From the NCBI GenBank assembly GCA_020746105.1, contig CM036633.1, positions 13,252,501-13,316,500 on the forward strand: 64,000 nucleotides of DNA. The letters are read 5' to 3'. The translations under genes were made by a program, and so were the position numbers. Below the pieces are notes generated by a model. That model was given only the letters and a program-made list of their open reading frames with translations, had not been told where the DNA came from and searched no databases. Shown here in pieces: positions 1 to 9,406 of this stretch. Each line of letters starts with the position of its first letter. Position 1 is the first letter of the stretch. This stretch comes from Trogon surrucura (taxonomy: Eukaryota; Chordata; Aves; Trogoniformes; Trogonidae).

Positions 1-838
1 AGGCAAATCCGAGACACAGGCTGCCCTGTTACATACCAAGACATGCCCTCTCACAGTCCCAGAAACTTGAGTAGGTGATAAAGTAAAAAGCAAACGGATT
101 CTGCACACCCCCATCCTCCTCTGGCCTGTTCCTACACCCCTGCCACCACGCTGTGCTCGCTGGAGAGCCTGAAGATGCCCCACAAGCTGCCTTGAGGGAA
201 ACGCCACGATCGGGTGGCAGTTCGCTCTGCTTCCCTTTTCCAAAATTGTACCGTCTCCTTCCCTTCCCATCCCAGAAAAATTCAACCTTTACCTGTTCCA
301 AAGCTCGTTTTCTACGCATCGTTGATCAAAAATGTTCCTCTGGACTTCCTCCACCAGAAACATCACCACAGCACTGGAAGACATAACCGAGGACATAAAT
401 CATTAAACCCAGAAACACTTCACACACACACAGGATCACTGACTTTTGATCTGTGCAGTTCAGGTTTCCTGCACTGCCCCCTGCTAGTTTTTCTCCAGTG
501 TTCCTAAGGGTCAGTGTGCAAAAGGAGAGCAATACTGACCTCGTGTAGTTTTCTAAACTAGTGCGGGGCATAAGCACGAGGGCAGGAGGAAAAGCGAGCT
601 CTGTGCAGGGCTCTTGAACCACACAACTCCCGCAGGGTCCCTCTGCACCCCTCTGCCTTTGCAGCACAGCAGCCTGTGCCAAGACAACGGCATCGCTCTT
701 CCCAGGGTGCCACAGGCTTTGCGAGGGCAGTTTGTCAAGCAAACGGGCATCTTTCAGAAAGCAGGATTTCAAACGTCAGCGTGCGCATCCCCAGGGGAGA
801 CAAGACAAGGCAGCCTCCAGCACCTCCTCTCTCCTTAC

Positions 839-955
839 TTTTGAGACCCATAGAGCTCCCAGGCTTTCTCAATACCCAGGGCGAGCCCTTTCGATGGGTT
901 GTTGGGCAGCAGGTGCGACGCCTCCTTAGACTTTCCCAGCACTTTCAACACCAGC
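839..955 (-). CDS. GSS: GSS coding exon 5
   Basis: 117 bp between a TTTATTCCACAG acceptor and a GTAAGG donor. It encodes [12 protein letters not shown] then [20 protein letters not shown] and ends in phase 2. It is the last GSS exon visible before the left edge. Confidence 0.94.
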
Positions 956-3869
956 CTGTGGAATAAAAGAGATGCTGAAAATACCACAACAGCCCCTGAC
1001 CAGACCTTGGGATCAGGCGTTTGAAGCACGCAAAGGCACGGAGCGCTGCAGGCCCGGTGGCACAGCTGCTGCAGCGCCTGGTGGCACAGGCCAGGGATGC
1101 TCCCTTACCCGTGGACAGCCGCGGTGCGCGAGGTGAGGCCTCCGAAGCTGGCAGCAATGGTGTTTATTTCTATCTGCTTCAGAGCCGGTGTCCCATCCAC
1201 CCCACAGTCACACATGTAATCCGAGCGGTTTATGCCTAAAAACACAGACTGAAACAGAGGGGAGGTGAAGTGGGTTCTCCTATCACCCTGGACTGCAAAT
1301 CTCTTTGATGATCCTGCTTCAAAATCCTCCCATGGGTGCTTTGGCCCCAGCCCTCCTGAGTACTCCAGAGGAATAAACAAAGCTCCCGAGAGTAAAGGAG
1401 CTTCTGCAGGGACAGCCTGTCCGCTGCAGGTCCCAACAAGACAAGGCGATTTCCTGAGGCTCCCAGAGGGCAAAGACCAACCACATTAAATCCTCCCGAC
1501 TGTTTCCAGCAGCTCTAAACCAAACGGCACAACTGTCAAACAGGGCAAGGTCCTGAGCCCACAGGGTGTAGCCAAGACCTCACAGCACAGGGAGCGACCA
1601 GCCTGACTATGGGAACGGCTCAAAGCCCGCAGCAGCAAGCTCACAGGCAGAGACCAGGCAATCCCATTGCAAAGCAAAGCTGCCAAGGGCTGGGGAGTCC
1701 TGCCGAGGTACCTGAGCCAAGCCTTCCTCCAAAACTTGCATGTGGATTCTGAAGAGCCGAGCTGTGAAGTCATCTACCTTGATTGTGCTGGAGAGAAAGA
1801 CAGACCACATCAGCCCCGTTACAGCGTCACAGAGGAACAAGGAAATTAATTCTTTTCCAGAAAAAAACCACGTCACACATTCTCCAGCCCAAGTGGCTTA
1901 GCTACAGCTCTGCCAAGTCCTACAGCACTGTTAAGCATCTTACCATGAATGCACTCTTCATCAAGGGCCACAGTGCAGAACTGTTACACAAATCCAGTTT
2001 GCTGAGCACAGCCCCTCTCCAGAAAGCCCCGCCGTGCAGAGGGGACTTTCCTTTGCAGGGCAGAGAGGCAGGAGAAGCAAAAGCAAAGAAACACAGCAGA
2101 ATTCTGTGGATACAGGAAAGGAATCGGAAGTCTCTCTGCACCTGCACACACAGTTCGTAGAAGAAGCTTCACAAGCTTCACCAAATTCCCCCCGTCCTGC
2201 TGAGCTCCAGATCCCACCCTCTCTGGTGCCAAGTGCCTCAGGTCTGGTTTTTCCTCAGGGTCCCCAAACTGCTGAGCTACTTGTGAACAGCACCTCCAAG
2301 GAGCTGCCCGCAGGGGCGGCGCAGGGCAGGCACCTGAGCACATGCAAACCTCGGGGCTGTGTTGCACCTTAACCGCAGAAAAAAAACGTGGCCCCGCGAG
2401 CTCTGGTTGAACAGGCGCAAGCATTGAAACAGCTCCGAGGGGTCAGGCTTCAGCAAAACAAGAATAATGCTGGAAAACAGTCTCCAGCAATTTGAATTTA
2501 AAGCCCAGAGGCCAACAAGCTCACAAGTAAGAATCCATGAGCTTGAAATACTGGCAAGACTGAAGATCACTGCAGGGAGTCAACTCTTGCCCAGACTATC
2601 CCATCTCCTGAGGCCCAAGGAGACCTTAAAACACAGAGACTTGATGGAAACAAATCTTAGGACAAATAATGCAGCAAAGAAGACAATTTCTGCAGAGGAC
2701 AGGAGTGTTGGCCTCAGCTTGAAGGACATGAAGTGACAGAAGGTAGGCATGCCTGAAAGGCGGTAAGTGCTTTGCATTTAACCACTTCATTAAAATGCAA
2801 CACGCAAGAAAGTTACCTGGCCAAGGTTTGCTCGAGGAACTCTTTGTTTTGACTGATAGCATCCACCAGCAGGTTAAAATCTTGCTGAACAGCGTACGCT
2901 TGTTCAAACAGGGCGCTTGGTACTGCAGACGGGAGCAGCGTGAAGGGAGCGTAATTCACCGCCTGCAAAGAGGGACGCAGCGGCAGAGCAGTCAGGTCTA
3001 CGCAGTTAACGCGGGGCTAAAGAGGTGCCTCCTCTGCTCGTCCAAAGGCTGAAGCTACCCCCAGCCTCCTCGGTGCACCCCGGGCAGACACGCGGCCTCA
3101 GCCCCGCGGACCCCCTGGCTTTCGAGGGCTTTACTGTAGAAGCTGCCTGCAGGGAGCTGCGGAGGCAGGAGCAAGCTGCTCCAGAGCTCAAACCCAGCCG
3201 AATGTTTCCTTCCGTGTTTCTGCTCTGATGCTACCTGAACTGGAGAGCACTGTCCCCAAAATGCCCCGGCTGCAGATAAAAGGTGAATTTGCCAAACCTT
3301 GGGGTTGGCCACCGGAGTCGCCTCCTTTGATCCCTGCTCCCCGAGTGCCGGCGGTGACCCCAGACCTCTGGCTCCCCCGCAGCTCGGGCGCAGGGACCCC
3401 TCAAAGCCAAAACACGACACCACAGCCAAGCTCCGAGTCCACCTTGATTTTCACACGCGAGAAGGGCCACGGGCAGCGTGTTCGGCCTCTCCTCCCAGGC
3501 TCCCTCCTCCTCCCACCCTTCGAGCTTCCCCCGCGAACCGCGGGGCCGGCACCGAGGAGCAGCCCCCGTGGCGGAGACCCCCCTGCCCGTCCGGCGCAGG
3601 GACACTTCGTCCCCCCCTCAGCCGGGGCGGGGCTCAGCGCCAGCCGGGGGGCGGCCGCCCGCCCCCGCGCTGCCCCCGCTCTGCTGACTCACGGCCCGGC
3701 CGCACCGAGCCCCGTCCCGCGCCGCGGCTCCGGCACTCACGTGCGAGGCGTTGGGCTCCCCCTCGGTCCGCATGAGCACGCCCTGCAGCAGCGCCGCGTC
3801 CACCGCCACCGCCGCCGCCTCCGCCACGGCCGCCTCGTCCCGCAGGACGTCTGCCCAGAGCGCGGCCAT
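839..3869 (-). CDS. GSS: Glutathione synthetase, 5' part of gene (coding exons 1-5)
   Basis: GSS joins gamma-glutamylcysteine and glycine, using ATP, to make glutathione in the cytosol; it is an ATP-grasp homodimer of about 474 residues in vertebrates. Five minus-strand coding exons are visible: 3741-3869, 2817-2962, 1712-1787, 1109-1248 and 839-955. All have consensus splice sites and compatible phases (0, 2, 0, 2, 2). Together they encode about residues 1-202. Exon 4 carries QIEINTI, which places the Mg-binding Glu at residue 144 and Asn at 146, and a Ser at 151, the numbering known for the human enzyme. Exon 5 carries [10 protein letters not shown]. The start is the ATG at 3869, giving MAALWADVL, matching the family N-terminus. 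No further exon is recognisable in 1-838, so the gene continues beyond the left edge. Identity is recognised from family sequence memory, with no search run. Confidence 0.95.
1109..1248 (-). CDS. GSS: GSS coding exon 4 (active-site metal ligands)
   Basis: 140 bp between a CTGTTTCAG acceptor and a GTAAGG donor. It encodes [12 protein letters not shown], then [18 protein letters not shown], then SRTAAVH. The exon starts at residue 118, so Arg125, Glu144, Asn146 and Ser151 fall at the positions known for Mg-ATP and substrate binding in human GSS. Confidence 0.95.
1712..1787 (-). CDS. GSS: GSS coding exon 3
   Basis: 76 bp between a TTTCTCTCCAG acceptor and a GTACCT donor. It encodes [18 protein letters not shown] then LEEGLAQ and restores phase 0. 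Confidence 0.94.
2817..2962 (-). CDS. GSS: GSS coding exon 2
   Basis: 146 bp between a CTTTGCAG acceptor and a GTAACT donor. It encodes [20 protein letters not shown] and then the stretch ending FLEQTLA, a strong match to the vertebrate GSS N-terminal domain. It ends in phase 2. Confidence 0.93.
3682..3691 (-). promoter_or_regulatory. NRF2/MAF-type antioxidant response motif in GSS intron 1
   Basis: The plus-strand sequence TGCTGACTCA (minus TGAGTCAGCA) matches the small-MAF/NRF2/BACH binding core. It lies about 50 bp downstream of the GSS exon 1 donor. Glutathione synthesis genes are established NRF2 targets; that this copy is functional is inference. Confidence 0.45.
3741..3869 (-). CDS. 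GSS: GSS coding exon 1
   Basis: 129 bp, 43 codons, from MAALWADVL to NASH. The donor reads GTGAGT (plus 3735-3740). It is alanine-rich ([19 protein letters not shown]), reflecting the GC-rich CpG island it sits in. Any upstream 5' UTR lies between 3870 and about 4060; its boundary cannot be read. Confidence 0.9.
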
Positions 3870-3995
3870 GTCCGGCGCTGGGGAGCCAAGGCCCACAAGT
3901 CACCGGCTGGGCCCGCGGCGCCTCCCGCCCGCAGCGGCCCTCGAACCCCGCCCGGCGCCCGGCCCCGCCCCAGGGGACCGAGGGCTCGGCTCGGT

Positions 3996-4035
3996 CCCGC
4001 TCGGCTCAGATCGGCCCCGCTCGGCTCAGATCGGC
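3996..4035. repeat. 20 bp tandem duplication in GSS 5' flank
   Basis: The motif CCGCTCGGCTCAGATCGG occurs twice with a 20 bp period, just upstream of GSS exon 1 and probably within the 5' UTR or core promoter. Confidence 0.75.
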
Positions 4036-4659
4036 TCGTTCCACACCGCGCCCGGACCTGCCCCCTGCCGCTTCGCCGCACCACGATTGGACAGGCTTGC
4101 CGCTTCTCGCCCCGCCCAGGATCCGGATTGGCAGCACAGCTGACCTATCAACGTGGGGAAGGGCACGGCTGCCTGCCAATGGCGGCCGGCGGGGGGGGGA
4201 AGGAGAGCAGAGAGGGAGGGAGAGGGCAAGTGGGTAGCGCGCGTGTGATGTGGCGTCAGCGGCGGTGGGGTCGGGGCCCGGGACCGTCCACGTCATCACC
4301 GACAATAACGACGTCATCCCCGCGGGAAGGGGGGGTGGCTACAGCACGCGCGCCCCCCGGGGCAGCCGTGGCGGAGGCGGTCGCGCTGCCCTCGGGGGTC
4401 CCTGCCCAGGGGAAGGGCCAGGGCCGGGCAGCGCTGCCCTCCCTCCCTCCCTCCCGTTGGCGCCGGGGATGCCGTGCCCGGGGCGCTGGGTTCGGGTTGT
4501 GCTGCTGGCCTGCCCGAGCCGGGCGCCATCCTCACAGTGACAGAGGCCTGTGGGCACCCAGCTTCAGCTTGGCCTTTGCCCGCGGCCTGAGGAGCAGGTT
4601 GGGGCCTGCTCGGTGCCTTCTCTCGGATGGAGCCGTCACCAGCACAGGGGGAGCCGTGT

Positions 4660-5010
4660 TCACAGAATCACAGAATGTCAGGGATTGGAAGGGACCTCGA
4701 AAGATCATCAAGTCCAATCCCCCTGCCACAGCAGGAACGCCCAGATAATGCTACACAGGAACGTGTCCAGGCGGGTCTTGAATGTCTCCAGAGAAGGAGA
4801 CTCCACACGCTCCCTGGGCAGCCTGTTCCAGGGCTCCGTCAACCTCACTGAGAAGAAGTTTCTTCTCGAGTTTAAGCGGAACCTCTTATGTTCCAGTTTC
4901 AGCCCATTACCCCTTGTCCTATCATTGTTTGCCACCAAGAAGAGCCTGGCTCCATCCTCGTGACACTCACCCTTTATATATTTGTAAAGTGTTGGCACTT
5001 CTCTTCCGTT
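4660..5010 (-). mobile_element. CR1 LINE, 3' end fragment
   Basis: On the minus strand this reads as the 3' end of a CR1 retrotransposon. It encodes the reverse-transcriptase C-terminal relic ([16 protein letters not shown], then [12 protein letters not shown]) and ends in the CATTCTGTGATTCTGTG-type tail at 4660-4680. It is 5'-truncated, as usual for CR1. Identity to the copy at 58340-58635 is high, so the two are the same fairly young subfamily. The 5' boundary near 5010 is approximate. Confidence 0.9.
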
Positions 5011-6227
5011 GGAGCTGCATCGTCTGTTGCCCTCGTGGGAGCTGAAGTTTGCCCTTTGCAGGCGGGAGGACAGAGCAACTGCAAGCCCGGCTTTGGAAGC
5101 TGAAAAGCCGGCACTGACCCGATACTGGAAACACCGGGTTTTCAATTTCTCCAACATCCTCGTTGCTGCAGTGCTTTGCTGCACTTCACCTGGAAGAGGG
5201 GGTGGCCGGGTGTACCTCGATGCAGCCCAGCCCACTGGCAGCCCCATCAGAGACTTCCCCCAGGTCGTTCCCAGAGCACCCGAGTGTCCCCAGGGGAATG
5301 TCCCGGTGGCCGTGCTGCAGTGAGGAGGTGCTCCCGGGTCCTCGGCGGTCTCAGGGATGCCCTGCAGCATGGTGCAAGCTGATATTTTTCTCCTACTTCA
5401 GATGCGTATTTGCACTCATTTTGTCTCCATCTGTCAGGAGATAGGGTTGCTCTCTGCTCTTGATTCGGACGGATCCAAGGCCGGGGGCGGTTCTGTGCCT
5501 CTTCAGTGGAGTACATCTGGTAAATCTCAGATTTCAGGACAGTTTTGTACGCTTGCAGGACATTCAGCAATAGAGATTGAAACAAACAGGGTTGTTTCTG
5601 CAGCAACATATCTGCATTAGGAACAGATAGAATGTGTTTATGTGTACGTAAACCCAACCCAAACCACTTTTTTCTTTACTTTTTTCTTTAAAGATAACAA
5701 AGGAACTGTCAGCCCTAACTTGTTTTGCCCTTGAAACAAGTGTAATAAAATGAAACAACCCTAACGCCTTTGCCACTTAAGGTACCATCAACAGAACAGC
5801 ATAACTGGAAAACAGTTATTGTAATCACAAGGCAATAATTTGTGTACCTAGAAGATTAATATAATTACTTGTTTACATAATGCATTTATGATATAACTGT
5901 GAGGCTCCAGCAAAAGCAGTGGGGCTGGACTTGGTTTCTAACCGGTATTACGAGTGTTTGAAGTTATCGATTGCTGGTTATGAGAGGGTTGCCAGCAGGA
6001 CAACGGCTGAACACCAGCCTCAGATCTGCATCTTTGTTTGGACTTAATTTTTCCTTAATGCAGCTTTGGGAATGGAACGAGTAAATCTCCATATAATGCT
6101 GGGATCCCGCAATCCCCAAACTGGGAAATTGTGAATTATTTCATTGACACCAGTGTGCTGCATGTGGATACTAGTATTTCTTGTCTGCTCTGTCACCAGG
6201 GATTAGCTTGGGCATTTCCTCATGTCA
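5010..6227. other. Intergenic, no feature seen
   Basis: The first part is moderately GC-rich and may include the worn 5' end of the CR1. From about 5600 it turns AT-rich. I see no splice-bounded coding segment, RNA gene or recognisable repeat. Confidence 0.5.
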
Positions 6228-6400
6228 GGGAAGGAGAGAGGGAAGGGGCTGGTCTCTAGCCCAACTTCCTGCTTCCACTGGGACCGTCCCTAGCATGGGA
6301 TCAGACTGGCTCTGCCTTTATGTAGCCAAGCCTTGAAAAACTCGAGGATGGAGACCTCCCCATCTCTTCGGTGACCTGTCCCAGGGCTGTAAGATATATC
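6228..6400 (-). mobile_element. Old CR1 fragment
   Basis: The plus-strand text has the order typical of inverted CR1: CTCTAGCCCAACTTCCTGCT, then AAGCCTTGAAAAACTCGAGG ATGGAGAC, then GACCTGTCCCAGGGCTGT. It is diverged and lacks the terminal repeat. Limits are approximate. Confidence 0.65.
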
Positions 6401-9228
6401 GCTGGACTGCCTGAGAGGAAGAGCAGATCCTTTCCTCGCTTGGCTGCTGACTCAATGACTTTTTACAAATTACTTTATCCTTTGCCTCTGTTTCCCGTCT
6501 GCCCTGGAGAGCTGCCCTACAGCCTCGCCTCTTTTCTGGACTCAGGAGTCTTTTTCCTCTCCGTCGTCCCTGTGATCGGTAACTGTGGGTTCACACCTTA
6601 ATTAATACAGATCCAGGCTCTGAATTTGAAAGCGGGCTGGTGATCCAATCTTGTCCTGCTGGAGAACTGCCCTGTGCTAGGAGCCTGCCATGGGGCAAGG
6701 GCTGTTCGCCTGTGTGTCAGTCGAGGAACGGAATTGAGGAACAAAGTCCCACAAGTTTTAATGATGATGCAGAAGGACAGAGTTTACTCAGAAGCGTTTC
6801 TCCTCTCAATACTCGGTTCTGCCAGGGTCCTGAGTCCCCCCCGTCTAAAAAAAGTTAGGAGAAGGTGCTGCCCTGTCCTTGGGACTTCCCAGAACCAATG
6901 CATCCAGCTCAGACCTTTTCTTTCTCTTTTTCAAATTCAGTCTGGAGAATGACATCTTCTCAAAGTAATCCAGTAGCCTGGGGAGGATTCGTACATGCAG
7001 ATAGCCCATAATCTCTGCTACAGTGTAAGAGATCCGTGATGCAGCTCAGAGAGGGTTATATGATAAAAAAATATGGCAGACATGGTAACTATTTGGCATG
7101 TTGCATGCAACAAAAGATGAACAACAGCAACTGGGACATTATCTTTATTTGCTAAAAATAGAGCCCTGCAAAGTTTAAAGAAAAGCACTTTATAGTCATA
7201 AACCTCTCCCCTGGCTGTTAAAGAGCCTTCAAAGATGGGCTTTGTGGCTTTGGGATGTCGCGTCCGCTTTCAAAGGCTGCCCAGGGCTCAGACAATTGAA
7301 ACTCAATACAGCATCAGCCACAACAGGGAGCGGGGAATAAATCGTCGTGACATGACCCTGCTTTTCTCACTCATCAGAGACTGATGCGTGAAGGGGAGCT
7401 CTGCTGCGGGTAAGTCCCTCATGCAGCCACATCCTGCACCTGGGATGCCCATGGGTCCCCTGAGCCATGCAGGGCAGAGACATCTGGGCACCGAGGGTGC
7501 TGCCAGAGCCACCCAAAAGCGGGCAGATCGTTTTGCCCACAATGGTTTCTGAGCTATGCACGGGCATTTGATACACAGCAGCTGACGGGGCGGTCGCTGC
7601 CCCTCCGTGCCTTCAGAGAATTGCTCATCGACCACACGCGGGCACACTCGCTTTCCCTGGTACCCTCTTGTGGGGACAAAAAAAAGTCAAACTCCCAGAT
7701 CTCCTTTTCTCTTCCAGCTGCAGAGTAATCAGTTGGGCCAAGCCTGAGGTTTTGGCCAACTCTGTTATATCTCGGGATATTTGCATGTTAAAGCAGAACT
7801 CCGTTTTTGCAAGAGGGTGGTACCAAAGCCATTAACTTGACTCTGTGAGCAGAGGGGACGATGTGATGTTCGGCACCGGCCAAATAAAGAGAGAACAATG
7901 GGGCTATTTTTGCGGCAGTGAGTTCAGAGGGCTCCCCGGAGAGCTGGACCACTCGCTGTGCCATCGTGCACCAAAAAAACGAGACAGAGCACTTGCACCC
8001 TGGCTTCTCTGTCATAGAAATACCACCTTCAGCCAGGGCATGAAAGAAATCTATTGTCTCTAAGGCCGTATTTCGATGCAAAATGCTCTGGTAAGGCCAA
8101 CTATCTTAAACCCCCGACACGTGTGCCTATTGTTTGAAGTGCAGAACAATTGAAGGGTGCTCTCATGGGCTAAAGATAGAAAGGCAGCTGGTGCTGTCCT
8201 TTTCCTTGTAACTGAGAATAAAACAATGCCCAAGTATTGTCTGCATTGCTGGAGCGGTGACATTGGACTTGCTGCCAAGAGAGCATCTAAAAGATCAATG
8301 AAACCCGGGTTATTTATAAACGAGTAGTGTCATTTCTTCCCCAAAGTAATTTCACTTCCTTAGCTTTTCCACTAGGCCTTTCTGCACCGTGGAGTGCCCA
8401 TGGAGTGAGGTATAAATAGCAGTGAGCCAGGCTACGGGAGAGGCAACGGGACCGGCTGGTGGAAAATGAAGCTTCTGGAGCACTGAGGTGGGGACCAGCC
8501 ATGGGTGCTGATCCCTTTCTGCTGTGGGCAGCGGGTCCCAGCAGCCACGAACAGACCCAGCAACTGGTCCCTCGAGGAGTCCCACCAATGCCAGGACTTG
8601 CTTCCTGAGGGAGCTTTTAGGGAGGTTTATTTTTCCCACCAGCCAACAAACAGGCATGTGTGTGCCCAGCTCAGGTTCTGCCCTGGGTTGCTCAAGATAG
8701 CCCTTGAGCCCAAATGCCATGGGGCAGAGCCTTGCTTAGGGACAGGGGACATCTTCTAGGGGAAAGCTGTTGTCTGCAAGCTGGCATCACACCAGGTCAT
8801 GTCCAGACTAGACACTGGAAATCAGATATTTGCTGATGTCTGAGGGGCCATAGCGATGTGGCAAGGTCTCCTGCCTGATGTGAGGACAAGCAGAAATTTT
8901 GCTCTGTCCAAGGTGACAGCTGTTCTTGAGGAAGGTCCAAGCTTGTCAGATCCTGTGAAGAACTGCTACTTCATCTTGAACAATTGTCCCTTGCCATGAG
9001 ATAGACTGAGCTTGATCTAGATGACCAAACGCAGTGGAGAAGATAAGCCAAGCAGTGTCTGAGCCCGCAGTGAGCAGAACGCTGTGTCGATGGGCCAGGA
9101 GAACAAAGCCATGGCTTTCATCAGGCCAAGGAAACAACTGCTAAAGCCAAACAGGTCCCAGCCCAGCCACTTCCATCAGCTTATATCCTCAACACCACCC
9201 TAGTGTAGTTTTCTATGAAGCAAGAGTC
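6401..9228. other. Intergenic region with scattered muscle-type motifs
   Basis: No coding exon is supported. A perfect MEF2 consensus (CTAAAAATAG) is at 7152-7161, an octamer (ATTTGCAT) near 7779-7786, and a second MEF2 match (TTATTTATAA) at 8310-8319. A TATAAATAGC is at 8411-8420. The region near 6445-6500 weakly resembles a mammalian-type MIR SINE, too diverged to call. Confidence 0.4.
8145..8425 (+). promoter_or_regulatory. Candidate muscle enhancer or distal promoter
   Basis: Clustered motifs: SOX-like and E-box ACAATTG near 8146, CAGCTG E-box near 8182, SOX-like AACAATG near 8222, MEF2 TTATTTATAA at 8310-8319, and TATAAATAGC at 8411-8420. It lies about 6 kb upstream of the proposed MYH7B start. 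A transcript from this TATA is not shown by any linked splice donor, so this is inference. Confidence 0.3.
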
Positions 9229-9406
9229 GCTATTCTGGCCATGGCAAAGGCCACACCACATCCAGCCTGGGCACAGCCCTGTGCAGCTGATCCTTAATCA
9301 CCCTGTGCCTCAGTTTCCCTTACTCTCAGAAGGATACAACAAGCCAGAGTTACTTTGGGGTGTGAGGGGTAATGAATGGGGAATAGCAAAACCCTGCAGC
9401 CATGAA
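9229..9406 (+). repeat. 178 bp dispersed direct repeat, copy 1
   Basis: Runs from GCTATTCTGG to CAGCCATGAA. It matches 12556-12733 over its whole length with about four substitutions and no gaps. Similarity stops sharply at both ends. The internal CCTGTGCCTCAGTTTCCC resembles the core of MIR-type SINEs. No obvious target-site duplication is seen. Confidence 0.9.

Larger units (their letters stand above)
3480..4560. promoter_or_regulatory. CpG island / GSS promoter region
   Basis: Very GC- and CpG-rich DNA spans GSS exon 1 and its upstream flank. There are minus-strand CCAAT boxes (ATTGG on plus near 4085 and 4124), a plus-strand CCAAT near 4175, and three CRE-like sites (GCGTCAG near 4253, ACGTCATC near 4290, GACGTCATC near 4310). 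There is no TATA box on the minus strand, as expected for a housekeeping gene. No plus-strand gene is seen to start here, so bidirectionality is only possible. Confidence 0.7.

Noticed and set aside
1-838. Search for GSS coding exon 6
   Set aside because: The expected LLIAQEKERNIFDQRA-type sequence is not present on the minus strand; open frames here are unrelated. Treated as intron.
3228-4748. A 506-codon plus-strand open frame
   Set aside because: It lies across the GSS CpG island, antisense to GSS exon 1. It is proline/arginine/alanine-rich as expected from GC-rich DNA with few stops, and runs into a CR1. No domain or splice support.
4708-5370. Open frame with [16 protein letters not shown]
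   Set aside because: It is the decayed C-terminus of a CR1 reverse transcriptase in a 5'-truncated element and not a host gene. The same holds for 58027-58800.
6445-6500. MIR-like SINE remnant (TGACTTTTTACAAATTACTT then TGCCTCTGTTTCCC)
   Set aside because: Similarity to the MIR core is weak and I cannot align it without a consensus; noted only.
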